The position numbers and the translations under genes are program-made. Positions 11,101 through 21,417 of a stretch of 64,000 nucleotides of DNA are shown piece by piece. The DNA is from Synchiropus splendidus (Eukaryota; Chordata; Actinopteri; Syngnathiformes; Callionymidae): NCBI RefSeq assembly GCF_027744825.2, contig NC_071343.1, positions 17,294,366 through 17,358,365 on the forward strand, in the 5' to 3' direction. The notes under the pieces were generated by a model, which was not told the DNA's origin, ran no database searches, and saw nothing but the letters and a program-made list of their open reading frames with translations. Numbering within the stretch: position 1 is the stretch's first letter; the number at the start of each line of letters is the position of its first letter.

Positions 11101-12786
11101 GCCGTTCGAGAAGCGATTTGTTTGAAATCTGAGTCGATTTTTCCCATTACAATGAATGGAAAAAAAAATAATGCGTTCCAGGCCTTAAAATAGGCTTTTG
11201 TAGGAGTGAATGTAGAGTGTCTGCTGCAGGTGCGCTGTTCCTCTATGTGTGTGGCCGCTGCATGTGGGAGGGGTTGCCGAGTGAGTGACGTCTCTCCAGA
11301 AGTGAAGAGGTGCCCGGTGCGTGTCCAGCTCTGAATGTGCGCTTCTGTGCAGTTTGGCTGTGACAAAGTCATAAACCAAGTAACGCTCTGTCCCAGACTC
11401 GCCTCATCCCTGTCCCAGCTCCAGCCCACAACAGGACATCAAACCCTGGAGTGAGCTCCAGCCTCGGAGGTGTGGAGAGCGAGCCCCTCCCCTGTGACAC
11501 TCTACCACGGTCCAGTGCGGAGACAGGAAAGGTTTTACACCTCAATATGAAGAAAAAACAGTCAGTAAATGTAGCTAACGGGACGCGTCTGCATACAGAG
11601 GCTGCGTTATACACAATACCAAAGCGTGTCGTGGATCAGCTGATCGGTCCGCCCACGTTATGTTTTTTACAGCTTTTTTCGGGGGCGTTCGAGTTCTGGA
11701 TTTTCGTTCGAAATCCGAAGCAAAAAAAAAAAAAATCTCGATTTTTTTGTTCGAACTCCGATTTGTTTGAAGTCCGGGACGTTCGAAAACCAAGGTACCA
11801 CTGTATAGTGATCAACTCAATATGGAGATGGTTTGAGGCAATAGTGCAGTAAGCTGTTTCAGGCATTTGCAACATAGAAGAAAAAAAACTATTCATTTCT
11901 AAAAACTGCACAGCACGTACTACATGTTATTGTGATTGGTATTGTTCAGGAGCGGAGTGGGGTTTAACTGATGGAGGATGGCTTCTTAATACAGTGCAAT
12001 TGTGGTGGGTTGATGAGGTTTCATGAAACAGTGTTCCAATTTTCAAAGCTCAGTAAGTGGTGCTTATACGAGGTTTCATTAGACGTCAAAGATTTTGAAG
12101 CACAGAGTGCCATCTGGTGGGCTCAGAAACTGACAAGCCTCACCAGCTCATCACTAGAGTGAAGAACTGCGAACAGGAGGAAATCTTTGAGGAGTATCTT
12201 TGAAGCGTTACAGGGAAAAGCAAGGCATCTGGGCATCACCAAGATGCCCTGTCTATCAACAGACTCTGGCAGGTTTCAGTTTTCTGTTTCGCTCTTGGCT
12301 ATAATTTCAGAAATATAATGGTACCTGGGGGTCGGAGAGGGGCTGGTTGCGGAGGGGTGTGTGGGACAGCACGAGACAAAGCGAAGGGCGAAGAAATATC
12401 CAGTTTGAACTCATCCACTGGTAAAAGAACATTCCTCTCCAGACAGCTGTGCACGTAATCCAGCCCCACAACAGGCGTCTGGTACTTCTGGATGCGGTGC
12501 AGCCTGGAGGTCAGCTTGGACACATCGTTGGTCACTACTAGGGAGCACTGTGGGAAGAATAAAGCAAGGCGGCACACACTTAGTTGCACGGTAGAAATGC
12601 ATGGTGGCTGTAAGAAGCAATACATAATAAGTAGCAGTTTAGCCCACTGAATCATCTGACCTGTTTGTTGATCACAAAGGAAATATGGCCTCCATTTTCT
12701 GTTATGGATGACTTTATTTTTGTCTTTTCCTTGAAAGGGAGATTTTTCAACTCCAGAAGCAATGAGCAGCCCTCAAAGAGAGCCAT
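1746..12786 (-). CDS. parp4: PARP4 (vault PARP), N-terminal 553 codons, 3' partial
   Basis: Twelve exons join in frame: 12786-12661, 12547-12325, 10181-10100, 9127-9049, 8985-8881, 8783-8637, 5261-5124, 4482-4315, 3026-2875, 2789-2634, 2126-2028, 1929-1746. Every junction is GT/AG and codon phases agree. The product follows vertebrate PARP4 along its whole length: BRCT (residues ~1-95), acidic linker, WGR-like segment (~160-240), helical PARP regulatory domain (~245-380), ADP-ribosyltransferase domain (~390 onward). His446 and Tyr486 of the H-Y-E triad are present; the Glu, expected in the next exon, lies beyond the left edge. The VIT, VWA and vault-interaction regions are also outside. By family, PARP4 transfers ADP-ribose from NAD+ and associates with the vault particle. 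Oddity: Ser447 replaces the usual Gly after the catalytic His. The start is the first Met of the conserved N-terminus, just after an acceptor, so a non-coding 5' exon lies upstream. Identity is secure; exact ends are read by eye. Confidence 0.93.
2028..2126 (-). CDS. parp4: parp4 coding exon 11 (catalytic Tyr)
   Basis: Acceptor TTTTCTTCTCAG, 99 bases, donor GTCAGG. It encodes GLLLPRVGVEDHGIIRTD and GGGIYFSDSM. Tyr486 in GIYFSDS is the Tyr of the H-Y-E triad and the motif is diagnostic for PARP catalytic domains. Phase 2 at both ends. Confidence 0.96.
2634..2789 (-). CDS. parp4: parp4 coding exon 10 (catalytic His)
   Basis: Acceptor TTTTCTTTAG, 156 bases, donor GTGAGA. It opens the ADP-ribosyltransferase domain: VNIQQILRVTRGVE, then SLFHSSTPRNFVGILSR. 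His446 is the NAD-binding His of the H-Y-E triad. The next residue is Ser (codon TCA), where PARPs, including human PARP4 (LLHGS), have Gly. Confidence 0.95.
2875..3026 (-). CDS. parp4: parp4 coding exon 9 (helical domain end)
   Basis: Acceptor TTCTCATGCAG, 152 bases, donor GTACTG. It encodes LIRDVLNVKEMSMS and LGKYRALRCSIEEV, almost the same as human PARP4 LIRDMVNVCETNLS and LAKYRALRCKIEHV. It ends in phase 2 and joins exon 10 through a Ser codon. The open frame extends past the acceptor into the intron by chance. Confidence 0.95.
3027..4314. other. parp4 intron 8, nothing recognised
   Basis: Intronic, about 1.3 kb between exons 9 and 8. Open frames on both strands lack codon structure and splice-site context. 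No named repeat or RNA gene was seen. Confidence 0.5.
4315..4482 (-). CDS. parp4: parp4 coding exon 8 (PARP regulatory helices)
   Basis: Acceptor TTGTTTTTTAG, 168 bases (56 codons), donor GTATAA. It encodes VSRAEGLLIQVQREMKKA, then YTLLPHK and LVSQKLDLCQ, the middle of the helical regulatory domain. Human PARP4 has VSKAEGILLLVKAAL and YRLIPHK at the same places. Phase 0 at both ends. Confidence 0.94.
4816..4850. repeat. perfect 15-bp hairpin in parp4 intron 7
   Basis: AAACACCTTAAAGCT at 4816-4830 is followed by five A and its exact reverse complement at 4836-4850. Just upstream is GGGGTTGGACAATATAATGG, reminiscent of a mariner-type terminus, but the matching far end is not present. Probably a small transposon relic. 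Confidence 0.6.
5124..5261 (-). CDS. parp4: parp4 coding exon 7 (PARP regulatory helices)
   Basis: Acceptor TATCGACAG, 138 bases (46 codons), donor GTAAGA. The translation includes VFVELLWTEAQGCLDNTL and PIDKLSIND, matching the PARP4 helical regulatory domain (human DLVEMIWAEALGHLEHML). A 3.4 kb repeat-filled intron separates it from exon 6. Confidence 0.94.
5516..5548. repeat. perfect 15-bp inverted repeat
   Basis: GTGGCACAATGTGTT at 5516-5530, loop GGG, and its exact reverse complement at 5534-5548. It lies inside parp4 intron 6. A compact hairpin of this kind usually marks a degenerate foldback element; no flanking microRNA precursor context is evident. Confidence 0.65.
5749..6120. mobile_element. 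hAT-like MITE, composite copy
   Basis: Starts TGATGGGCTGATGAGG and ends with its inverse CAGCCCATCAT. A second, inner pair of arms (GAGGCTTCATGAAACAGTG near 5997 and its inverse near 6090) suggests nesting or an internal duplication. The middle carries an unrelated 40-bp segment that also occurs at 7275. No clean 8-bp duplication was found. Confidence 0.6.
6181..6325. mobile_element. hAT-like MITE, one-sided fragment
   Basis: Contains GGGCGCCACCTTCTGAGC and then CTGAGGGCACTGTTTCACGA before GCTTCATG, matching the right arm of the window's common MITE family. The left arm is missing or heavily mutated. Confidence 0.5.
8077..8142. repeat. (TA)n microsatellite
   Basis: About 33 TA units with a single interrupting AAA near 8128. 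Located in parp4 intron 6, about 500 bp from exon 6. Confidence 0.9.
8637..8783 (-). CDS. parp4: parp4 coding exon 6
   Basis: Acceptor TGACTGACAG, 147 bases (49 codons), donor GTCTGT. It includes TSEEAVEIYKVMMENQKAAG, matching the PARP4 stretch with SEDASEYFENYIEELKKQG, the end of the WGR-like region leading to the helical domain. Phase 0 at both ends. Confidence 0.91.
8881..8985 (-). CDS. parp4: parp4 coding exon 5 (WGR-like segment)
   Basis: Acceptor TGTTTACCAG, 105 bases (35 codons), donor GTACGT. It encodes WCVLELQ, a short loop and then YRVVRYWMEKKHSK, aligning with the region of PARP4 that resembles a WGR fold. The domain label is tentative; the exon itself is well bounded and phase 0 at both ends. 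Confidence 0.9.
9049..9127 (-). CDS. parp4: parp4 coding exon 4
   Basis: Acceptor GATCCTACAG, 79 bases, donor GTATTT. It encodes residues 144-170, including DLPEFSEHFHVAKYSIFQK, which lines up with the PARP4 segment before the WGR-like region (human LPQDFEVAKYNTLEK). Ends in phase 0. Confidence 0.9.
9128..10099. other. parp4 intron 3, nothing recognised
   Basis: Intronic, about 970 bp, AT-rich, without a recognised repeat, RNA gene or extra exon. Confidence 0.5.
10100..10181 (-). CDS. parp4: parp4 coding exon 3 (charged linker)
   Basis: Acceptor TCTCTTGCAG, 82 bases, donor GTACAG. It starts in phase 1 and ends in phase 2, joining both neighbours without a frameshift. The product is a basic-then-acidic linker (QPRRNRQQSQTEVEEENGN) with no domain, at the place of the acidic linker in mammalian PARP4. 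Sequence conservation is weak; the call rests on splice sites and phase. Confidence 0.8.
11061..11803. mobile_element. Tigger/mariner-type non-autonomous transposon
   Basis: The ends are inverted: CAGTGGTACCTCGGTT on the left and AACCAAGGTACCACTG on the right, followed by TA. The arms continue with AATCCGTTCCAGACGG and TTCGAACTCCGATTTG type sequence. The ~750-bp element sits in parp4 intron 2. The interior (about 11200-11540) is GC-richer than the flanks and encodes no transposase. Confidence 0.75.
12005..12155. mobile_element. hAT-like MITE copy
   Basis: Left arm TGATGAGGTTTCATGAAACA, right arm AGCCTCACCAGCTCATCACT. It carries GTGCCATCTGGTGGGC at 12107-12122, a CTCF-like core on the minus strand. 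Lies in parp4 intron 2. Confidence 0.7.
12325..12547 (-). CDS. parp4: parp4 coding exon 2 (BRCT core)
   Basis: Acceptor CTTCCCACAG and donor GTACCA bound 223 bases (codons 43-116 plus one base). The translation contains SLVVTNDVSKLTSRLHRI and TPVVGLDYVHSCLERNVLLP, the conserved second half of the BRCT fold. The position where most BRCT domains have Trp in helix 3 is Tyr here. The end is Pro-rich (HTPPQPAPLRPP) and begins the linker. Confidence 0.94.
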
Positions 12787-12788
12787 GT
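12661..12788 (-). CDS. parp4: parp4 first coding exon (BRCT start)
   Basis: The minus strand has a pyrimidine-rich acceptor ending CTCCACAG, then AC and ATG at 12786. It encodes 42 codons beginning MALFEGCSLLLELKNLP and ending FVINKQ, then donor GTCAGA. The segment ENGGHISF matches the start of the PARP4 BRCT domain. Only two bases separate acceptor and ATG, so the 5'UTR must lie mainly in a further upstream exon. Phase 0 at the 3' end. Confidence 0.92.
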
Positions 12789-15700
12789 CTGTGGAGAGTA
12801 GACAAAGGCAAAGTGTTTCAAAAATGTTATATTCGGTGTGTTTTTGTTAAGAGCAGGTTTCAGCTCTATGAGGTTTCTTTACTTTAATAGAGAAAGACTT
12901 TCATGAGAATGGCGGACAAACACATTGGATAATGCTCTGATTCTCTTGAAAATGAAAGAAAAGTCACTCAGATTAGATCAGATTATAACTAGATTATTCC
13001 ACTTGTGTAAAGATAAAACATTTTCATAGTCAAACATCACCAAATAAACATAAAAAAAACGTTTTTAATACCAAAAGATGCATTTGACCACTTGAAAGGT
13101 CCCAAATAAGGACATGAGGTAAACTAAATTAAACATGAAAGATTTAGGCTTGTAGGAATGTAAACCGCATTTCATCTATATTTCTAGAATGTATTAAAAA
13201 CGTCCATCCTGGTTCTACACGCAAGAAACATGTTCTAAAGAGGCGAATAATTTCACAAAGCTAGTAGCATAGGTATGAGCATGTCCTTAAACCAGGAAGT
13301 GCTCTTGCACAGGCTATTTTTAGCCTGTCGGGAAAGGAATACGAAACAACATTTCATTCAACTTCGTTTCACGACACCTAAAGAAAGTTAACGGTATAAA
13401 AAAAATAGAAAAAAAACAGAGTAGCATCACACAGTTTGAAGTGTCTGAACCAAAAGCCCGAAACTGTTCCGATAAAAGTAGAGGGTCGTTTACCCGTGTC
13501 AAAATGTGGGAGAGGAAATCGTTGTTGGACAAAACCTTACAACAATATAGAATGGAAAATGTGGGGAAATACCTGCGCAGTTTGCAGCTGTCAAACTCCC
13601 AACATCAGGCACTACTGGATAGTGCTTCCTGGTTCTGAGGGAGGAGTTCGCCTCTAAATTATTTCTGCCAGCAGAAACAAGCGGAAGTGATGTGATTTTA
13701 TGACTGCAACCTAACAGTGAAATTATCATACAAGGAAGATGGCATTCATCTGCTTAACCCATGTTTGTCACTGCAATAAGACGTCAGTTAAATAAATCTG
13801 TATTAGTATATTATATTTAATGGTTGCAAGCGTCTTAGAAAACTTAAAACACAATGGTTTTTCATTGATTCACATGAAGAAATGTTTTTGCTCAACAGGA
13901 AGAAAATGAACGTACGGATGAATATGAATGATTTTACATAATATTACTCGATATTGATCAGAAAAAGGGAAATGTAGTCTCAGGTATATTTCATCACGGT
14001 CAGCCATCATTAGACCCAGAAGGTTTGCACATGTTGCATCACAGCTGTCCAGCCCTGGTGGTTGTTTATTATTATGGAAGTCAAACATAACACAACTGCC
14101 ACAGCATTGAAATCTCACCCCCACTCGGTTCTGTATAGAAACAGCAGATGTAATGCAGCTATGGGGTCACATCTTTCCTTCATATATATGGTTGAAAATG
14201 AACGAACTGAACACATGACGGATGGAATTATGATTATCATTGTTATTGTTTTTGCTTCTTCTAAATGCTGCATTTAGGCTTTCATGGGAAGGAAGTGGTG
14301 AAAAGACAAGTGTACACACACAAAACAGAAAGCTCAACCACAAATGACACGAAACAGGGCTCAGCATTGAATCAAACTAAGGGTTGTATGAAAAATATTG
14401 TGGTAAATAATCCACAAATGCCTAATTGTGTATTTATCTGCCTGCGCTGGTTGCATTCTTGTAGGTGATATGACACATACCAAATATGAGCCTGCACCCT
14501 TAGGATGAAGTGTTCAGCCCGCTCTCGTATCCAAATTTGCATAATACTGCCATTGAAATTCAAGCCAAAGACATTTTAAAGAGCCAGGACAGCTTTATTC
14601 AAACGTCTGCAGTCCTTAAGTCATATTCCAACACAGGGAGACTTGAACCAAAAACTTGATAGGCAATTTACTGCGTTACCATGGAGGCTGGAATCACAAT
14701 GCACAGCAAGAAATGTCTTTTTTCTGCCGAAAGCAAGTGAGAAGAATGTTGCCACAAATGGGCTTTCACTGGATTTGACAGCGGCAGAAAAAGATGTGCC
14801 GCACAGTTGTACACTTCCCCTTCAGCAACTCAGCCATCCAAAAGTTTCAGGTGCCACTGGGTTTGAAGCCAACAAAGCATGAATGAAAATTTAAATTTGT
14901 CTTCTCCTTCTTCATCTTAATAATAATGTTAGTGTATAGTATTATCATATTATTATTTATATATTACAATATGTAAATAATATTGTATAATTATTTATCA
15001 ATAAAGAGAGTCAAAGTAGAAGTGTTATATTATTATTACCATTATTATTTATAGTAGTAGAAGTAGTCGTAGTAGCATATATACATTTTCTTCTTCTCAA
15101 TGTCTTCATCCAGACATTTCAGTCAAAATTCCAAAGGGGTTTTAAGGATGCGCTAAGTGGTTGGTTTATTCCCCCTCATGGCTTATCTAACACTTCTACT
15201 ACATTAGCCAAGCATTGATCTAACACAGTGGACCCATCAACAGGATACGAGCAACCTCCGCATTCACACCATCAAATAAATAAGGACCCCTTTCTTCTCC
15301 AAAATAAGACACTTTCTTAGATGTCACAGCACAATCGCCTCAATTCCTGTGAAGAACTGGAAGATTCCAGTCTCCTTAGCATGAGGTGGCATGAAATGCA
15401 CCCTCACGGTAATGGTATGCAAGAGAAGAATACACAAAAGAAGACACTTCACCTAAAGCTTTGTAGTGCAACTAGATTGCAGACATTGGTCCTAGCACAC
15501 GTGAGGATGTCGCTGTGGCATAGGCATGTCTGTCTCCCAACAAGAAGCCTAGTGGAGGAGAATAAACGTGATTTTCAGCAAGAACTGAAATGACCCTGAC
15601 TGAATCCCAGGATTCCCTGGTTAAAGATGCTGTTCCTGCATTAGACACTGGAAGGACATGGAGACCAGGCACTGATGTGGCACAAGCCAACGGAGACATT

Positions 15701-18173
15701 GTGGACATTGTATAAACTTCCTCGAGTTGACGTTCAATGACTAACATTTCAGCGTCACAAATGCATTAGAATGGCTTGTGGAAGTACTAATGTCGCATTA
15801 TAGATGTGACCTCGAGGCTCAAGAAAATAAAACTCAGTCTATTGAATCATGAGTGTTATTTCTGTGATGCGCAACATCCCAAGTGCCTTGAAAAACAAGT
15901 ATAATATGAAGCCAAACGCTACCTAAAGTGACTTCAACTGGAAAATAGAGGTGCCACTCGGAGACTCCGGTGGATGAGCATACAAATTTGACCTTTAAAA
16001 TGCTATATAACTCAAATTTTCTCTCTCTTTCTCTTATTCTGGGAGGCTTGGAGCCCCCTGAAAAGGTTGCCAGCCTAGCAGAACTATCACACACTCACAA
16101 CTTTAGAGAGATCCACTCTCTATGCTTCTGGACTCTGGGAGGAAATCGGAGTGCTTCATGAAAACTCAAACAGAAAGTACGCAAGCCTCAAGCTGGAGTT
16201 GAACCTTTTAAATTAACATGTAATACATATTGCTGCTGTTCAAAATGAACAAAACATCAACTAGAAATGTTTAAAAACTCATCTGTCATCCTCCTTCTAG
16301 AGTGAGTGAGTGAGTCAACCTCACATCGTGAGGCTTCATGAAACAGTGCCTTCATTTTCAGAGCCCACTAAATGGCACTCTACTCTAAAAAAAACAACTA
16401 TTTGACTGAAACCTCACATCACTTTTAAACTGAGACTACAATGTAGAAACAAGTAATTCACAGATATTGCTCAGGGGTTGGGAAATATATGAAATACACA
16501 ATGATGTATCACAGCCATTCTACATGGGATCATATTCATATTCATGACTGCAGGGACAGTCAAAACAATGGCAGTTTTAGAGAGAAAATCCGCTACTGCT
16601 CTCCTTCTCAGATGCTTAAATCGATGACACACCATGCATGTTCTCCTGATACCAAATGATACGACTCATCTTAAAAACTCAGAGCAAATTTAATCTTAAC
16701 ACCTGGTATCCAGCAATGAAATTAGACGGTTCTCTTTACACAAATGAAATCCCCTTATTCAGGGGACGTAGACAAATAGTGAGATTCCTAAAGCCTTTTT
16801 CTGCTGACGTTGGAATACTGCGGAATATTTCATTAAATTTAGGAGACATAATGTCATTAAAAAGAGAGCATTCTTAGGTGATTTAACAATTTAAATGCGT
16901 ATTTGGATTACACTTGCATAGGTGAATAAGAAGTGGGTCAGAAACATTATGGTTTCAAAGGCAGCATAAAAATGTATTTAGCTAGCGATATTAGACTCTG
17001 GCCTCCTGGGATAATAATGAGATTCTCTTTGTCTTCTCATATCTTTGACGCTGTTCCGCCGCAGCGGCGGCAGAGTTATCACACGCGTTTTCTACTGCAA
17101 CTAATTATCCAGCAAATTGTTATATTCTCCAGCTTCTTTTTCCTGTTTGGCTGGAGATCACTCAGCGTGCACCCCATCAGCCTGTTACAAAAGCAAACTA
17201 GTTTCTAGGTTTTTATGCTCCCTGTCCACTTCGCTGGAGCAAAGTAGACCCCCCCCCAAAGGAGTATGTTTAATTGCAATTTATACATTAGTTTAAATCT
17301 TGCTTCATTTTTAATAGCTTCTGCAGATTTGACAGGAGCTATTCATGGGGGATATTTATCAACTGTTTGACATGCAGGTTGAAAATGAGCTTGGCTCAAA
17401 GGCTTTCGTGATTGTTTGCAAAGCTAACTGCAGGGTGTAGTGGATACCAGTTTAAAATAACAGCATAAAAGGGAAGAAAAAGTTATATTCAGAGCTCGAT
17501 CAATACGTGGTTTATAAGTGCTGGACACCAATGTTCCCATACTGAAGACTTTTTTTCATACATGAGAGTACACACACAGTCAATGCATGGAAGTCACTAA
17601 CAAATCCGCAATCGTTTAATCCTAACTTAGACATTGTTCACAGAAGTTCATGTCCTTGTCGCCATTAATCGGATCTTTGTTGGTCCTAATTAGAAAATGT
17701 GAGATCCAGTCAGATGGGATGGGATCCAAATATATAGTGTGAGGAGTCTATTTCCGCATCATATTGTGTATCAGTGCAGACACTTTGTGTGGATCCCATG
17801 AGAAACACAAGAAACTAACAAAGAGATTAGAAAGCGCAGCCCTTCAGCTCATTTCCACCTTAAATAATGTGGTCTAATACTTAAAACACACTCCGGATAG
17901 GCTTTAGTCTCAAATAGCAGCCGTTCACAAGTACACCTTTTCCTCAGTTTGAATGACCTCTGAAGTTAAATGTTCCCTGATGTCCCTCCAACATGATGCA
18001 ATACTTCATAATCCTTCATATATTGTAAAGAAACCACCCCACAAACCACCTGGCAACACATCTGAGCAAAGAACATCACATCATTCCGGTTATTTGTATC
18101 TGTATTTTCTTAAATAGGTTTGTTTCACATTTTGCGTATTGAGAATTGAATGTACCCCCTGTGTTGCAAATGG
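12789..18173. other. parp4-side intergenic region
   Basis: About 5.4 kb upstream of parp4. It holds no recognised coding exon. One MITE copy is at 16318-16430. ETS-like GCGGAAGTGATGTG at 13681-13694 may belong to the parp4 promoter. The open frames around 13436-13729 and 14062-14880 show no splice or homology support. Confidence 0.5.
16318..16430. mobile_element. hAT-like MITE fragment
   Basis: Has GAGGCTTCATGAAACAGTG, TTTTCAGAGCCCACTAAATGG and GAAACCTCACATC. It matches the left half of the common MITE; the right terminus is absent. Confidence 0.6.
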
Positions 18174-18392
18174 TTGTGATGGGTAGGAGAGGTATCACGA
18201 AACAGTATTGTAGTATTAATGAAACAGTGTCCTAATTTCCAGAGGCCACTAGATGGGACTGTTGGTTTAGAAATGATGTGAGGTTTGAATTAGTTGTTCA
18301 AATCACAACATTTCGCCTCTGAAAATCTGGACACCGTGTCATGAAACCTCATCAGCACTTCAACACTGTGTCACGAAACCTCATCTGTCCGT
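18174..18392. mobile_element. hAT-like MITE copy
   Basis: Starts TTGTGATGGGTAGGAGAGG and ends ACGAAACCTCATCTG. It contains the internal CCACTAGATGGGACTG segment and two short inner repeats of TGTGTCATGAAACC type, so it is a slightly longer subfamily. Confidence 0.65.
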
Positions 18393-18432
18393 TCCAAAGT
18401 GGTGTTGTTTTTGGCACTTCAGCTGCACATAT

Positions 18433-18668
18433 TAGTGTTGTAGTCGAGACCACCCAACCGGAGACCAAAAACAGGACCGAGCATACAGAGCAAGACCAAG
18501 ACTTTGAGGGGCTAGACCAGGTCCAAGACAAAGATAAAACTGAATGCAGAACAAATAGTTCCAATGAAAGCATTTCAGTTGTTGATTTACATTGAAAATA
18601 TAAATTAGACCTGGTCTCTGTATGCTCTGATCCCTGTCACGGGTGAGGTGGTCTTGACTACAACGATA
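18433..18668. mobile_element. TIR element, probable hAT MITE (second family)
   Basis: Terminal inverted repeats TAGTGTTGTAGTCGAGACC and GGTCTTGACTACAACGATA. The interior repeats AAGACCAAGAC and GACCTGGTC type words in opposite orientation. No convincing target duplication. Lies directly next to the MITE at 18174. Confidence 0.6.
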
Positions 18669-20229
18669 GATAAACAAAAACCACCTCTCTCGAACCCCTC
18701 TTGAGGCCCAGTGTGCCATTTCATGCTGAAATATGTGTTTGTTTTTCATTCAGATCTGGCACTGTTCCTCCAATGAGAGCATTGAATGTCAACGCAACAG
18801 TTGAGATTATGAGTGGTGGGAACAGCACCAATACCTACCCGCTCCTTGTCACATTCTCAATATTTTCTGAAAATTTAATGGACATCCAGCGATAACTGTA
18901 AGACATTTCTTTGCTAGCAGATGACACACAGCAAAACGAATAACTAATGCAACTGCGACAATATGAAATCTGAAATAATAATGCCAAGACAAGTAGCAGA
19001 GGCAGACAACAAAATCCAAAGAATGACAAACCATGCAACACAGACCCACACCTGTCCAATCATATATTACAAAAATGGTAGAATAAAAGAAGAAGCACCA
19101 AACAATAAACACATATTAAATGAGGCGTTATTGTTTTAAGCTTGTACAACTATTCTCTGCGCTCAGGGGCTTTCAGGGAGACACCACCGTGCACTTGAAG
19201 ACCAGTTACATCATGGGCGTCAGTTTTTTAACAGCAGACTGTCTCATTTCTTCCATGCTTTGAATTTTCTGGCTCATCATTAATGCATGACTACAATACA
19301 TTTGTGCATCTCCGTCCCTGCCGAAACTTTGAAGTGACTGTGTGTATTGATTTTTGCGTTCCCCATTTCATTATCTGAATGTTTTCTTTCCAAGTCCTAA
19401 AATTGAGATATTGAGTTTGTTCACTCCACAAGTGCAGGCTTTAAACAGAATAAAAACATTTATGCTTCAGTTGAGAATGAGAGAGAGAATGTGGTGAATA
19501 GGCTGGAATACAGTTTGTAAGGCAGCATGTTGGTGCCAGAGAGGCAAATATTTAAATTACTCACCAAATTGTTTTAATGCATTTATTAATATGTTGAAAC
19601 TGTCGTGCGCTTAGCTTTTGTCCCAGTGGATTTTAGTGATCTCTGCAATTGCCATATTGACAATCTCTACTGCTTGATATCAGTGACATATAACCGTTTT
19701 TTTAAATAAAATTACGCTTGGAATGATGCTCATATCAACATAACAATTCAACAGCATACTGAGATTGTTTACATTCATTCCAACAACACAATTTACGGAT
19801 GAAATATTAAAATATACATTATTATATTTTCACAACAAGAGAAACCAGGAGGTTGGAGGAACACTCACGGCTGGTCATAGTGAGAGATCTGGAAACTCAA
19901 GCTCAGGGTTATCTTTTTTGATGAGTTGGAGGAAGCAACCCCATCTTCTATTAGGGATTTCTCTTTTTTATTTATTTATTTTTACATATCGCAATGCAAG
20001 GGTTAGATATTTGGCACCTTACCTCAACAAGGGTTAGAGCACAACTCTCTCCTATTTATGATTAACCCCAACAAATGGTCATATTTCCAGACAGTTATTG
20101 AGTCACTGTTAAAACTCGAACCGAAGCATGTTTTTAACCTCATTTGCGACTGAAGCCAGGTCAAACAAATGCTGTATGAATTAGTGGTAAACAGATGAAT
20201 AAACTGGATTAATTTACAAAAACATGCAC
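18669..20229. other. intergenic, nothing recognised
   Basis: About 1.6 kb of AT-rich sequence with overlapping open frames on both strands near 18835-19112. These lack splice sites and homology. No RNA gene seen. Confidence 0.45.
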
Positions 20230-20455
20230 ACACATGCATGCGCTAGTACAACTATCTTTGTGGGGACATTTCACTGACTTCCATGTTGATTCCAGTCTCT
20301 CAACCTGTCCATCCAAAACAAAGGGCTAACCTTTAACCATGACTCTGACCTTTCATAATGACCTGGTTATTTTGTAGTTTGTGGCCTCAAATTAAAGTTT
20401 AACCTTCTGGGGACTTGCAAAGAATGTCCCCACAAGTATGTGCATTTGCATCTTC
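20230..20455. repeat. interspersed (CA)-linked teleost repeat, copy 1
   Basis: Contains TTGTGGGGACATTTCACTGA, AACCATGACTCTGACC, AATGACCTGGTTATTTTG and GTCCCCACAAGTATG. The same order of words recurs at 21060-21285. The repeat type is common next to CA microsatellites in fish genomes. Confidence 0.6.
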
Positions 20456-20677
20456 ATAAATGTAGCTGTACAAGGTAGTGGTGGGACAAGTTAATAACAA
20501 TTTATTAATTACAGCAAATAAACATATTACAATAATTTAATTTAATCTAATGTAACAGTTTGCTCTCCAGACAACAGGGAACCTTTGTAAGTGCAGGAGT
20601 TCCTGGTCCAGTGTTCACACTGATGCACAAGACACGTGGCAGCTAGGATGAGAACAACAACAACAAACATGGAGGAA

Positions 20678-20725
20678 TCCCTGAACAAAAGCAAACAAAA
20701 GCATCTGTTTGCTTTTGTTCAGGGA
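20678..20725. repeat. perfect 20-bp inverted repeat, 8-nt loop
   Basis: TCCCTGAACAAAAGCAAACA at 20678-20697 pairs exactly with TGTTTGCTTTTGTTCAGGGA at 20706-20725. Isolated; no named element surrounds it. Confidence 0.8.
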
Positions 20726-21059
20726 GGTTTTTTTCACTACACAATGGTCAGGGTTTCCACTACTCTGAATGGACTTGAAATTCTTGACATGAAAAGAGCT
20801 TTAGTTTAAGGTGATATAAAAACTTGAATATAGCCACCATTGTGATTTATTGTGCCATTGTCAAAGTGAAGCAAAATAAACAATATTTTGTTGTTTAAAT
20901 GTATGTATGGGTCCATCATTTCATTCAGTAATGTATCAAATTCATTCAAATAAAAAAAAAAAAATGACTTGTTGTGGCAAATATTCTTATATCATTAAAC
21001 TGTGATTAGTTGAGATTTTTATTCATCATAAATTCTCATTTTTTTTAATGCCACCCCTA

Positions 21060-21417
<358 letters not shown>

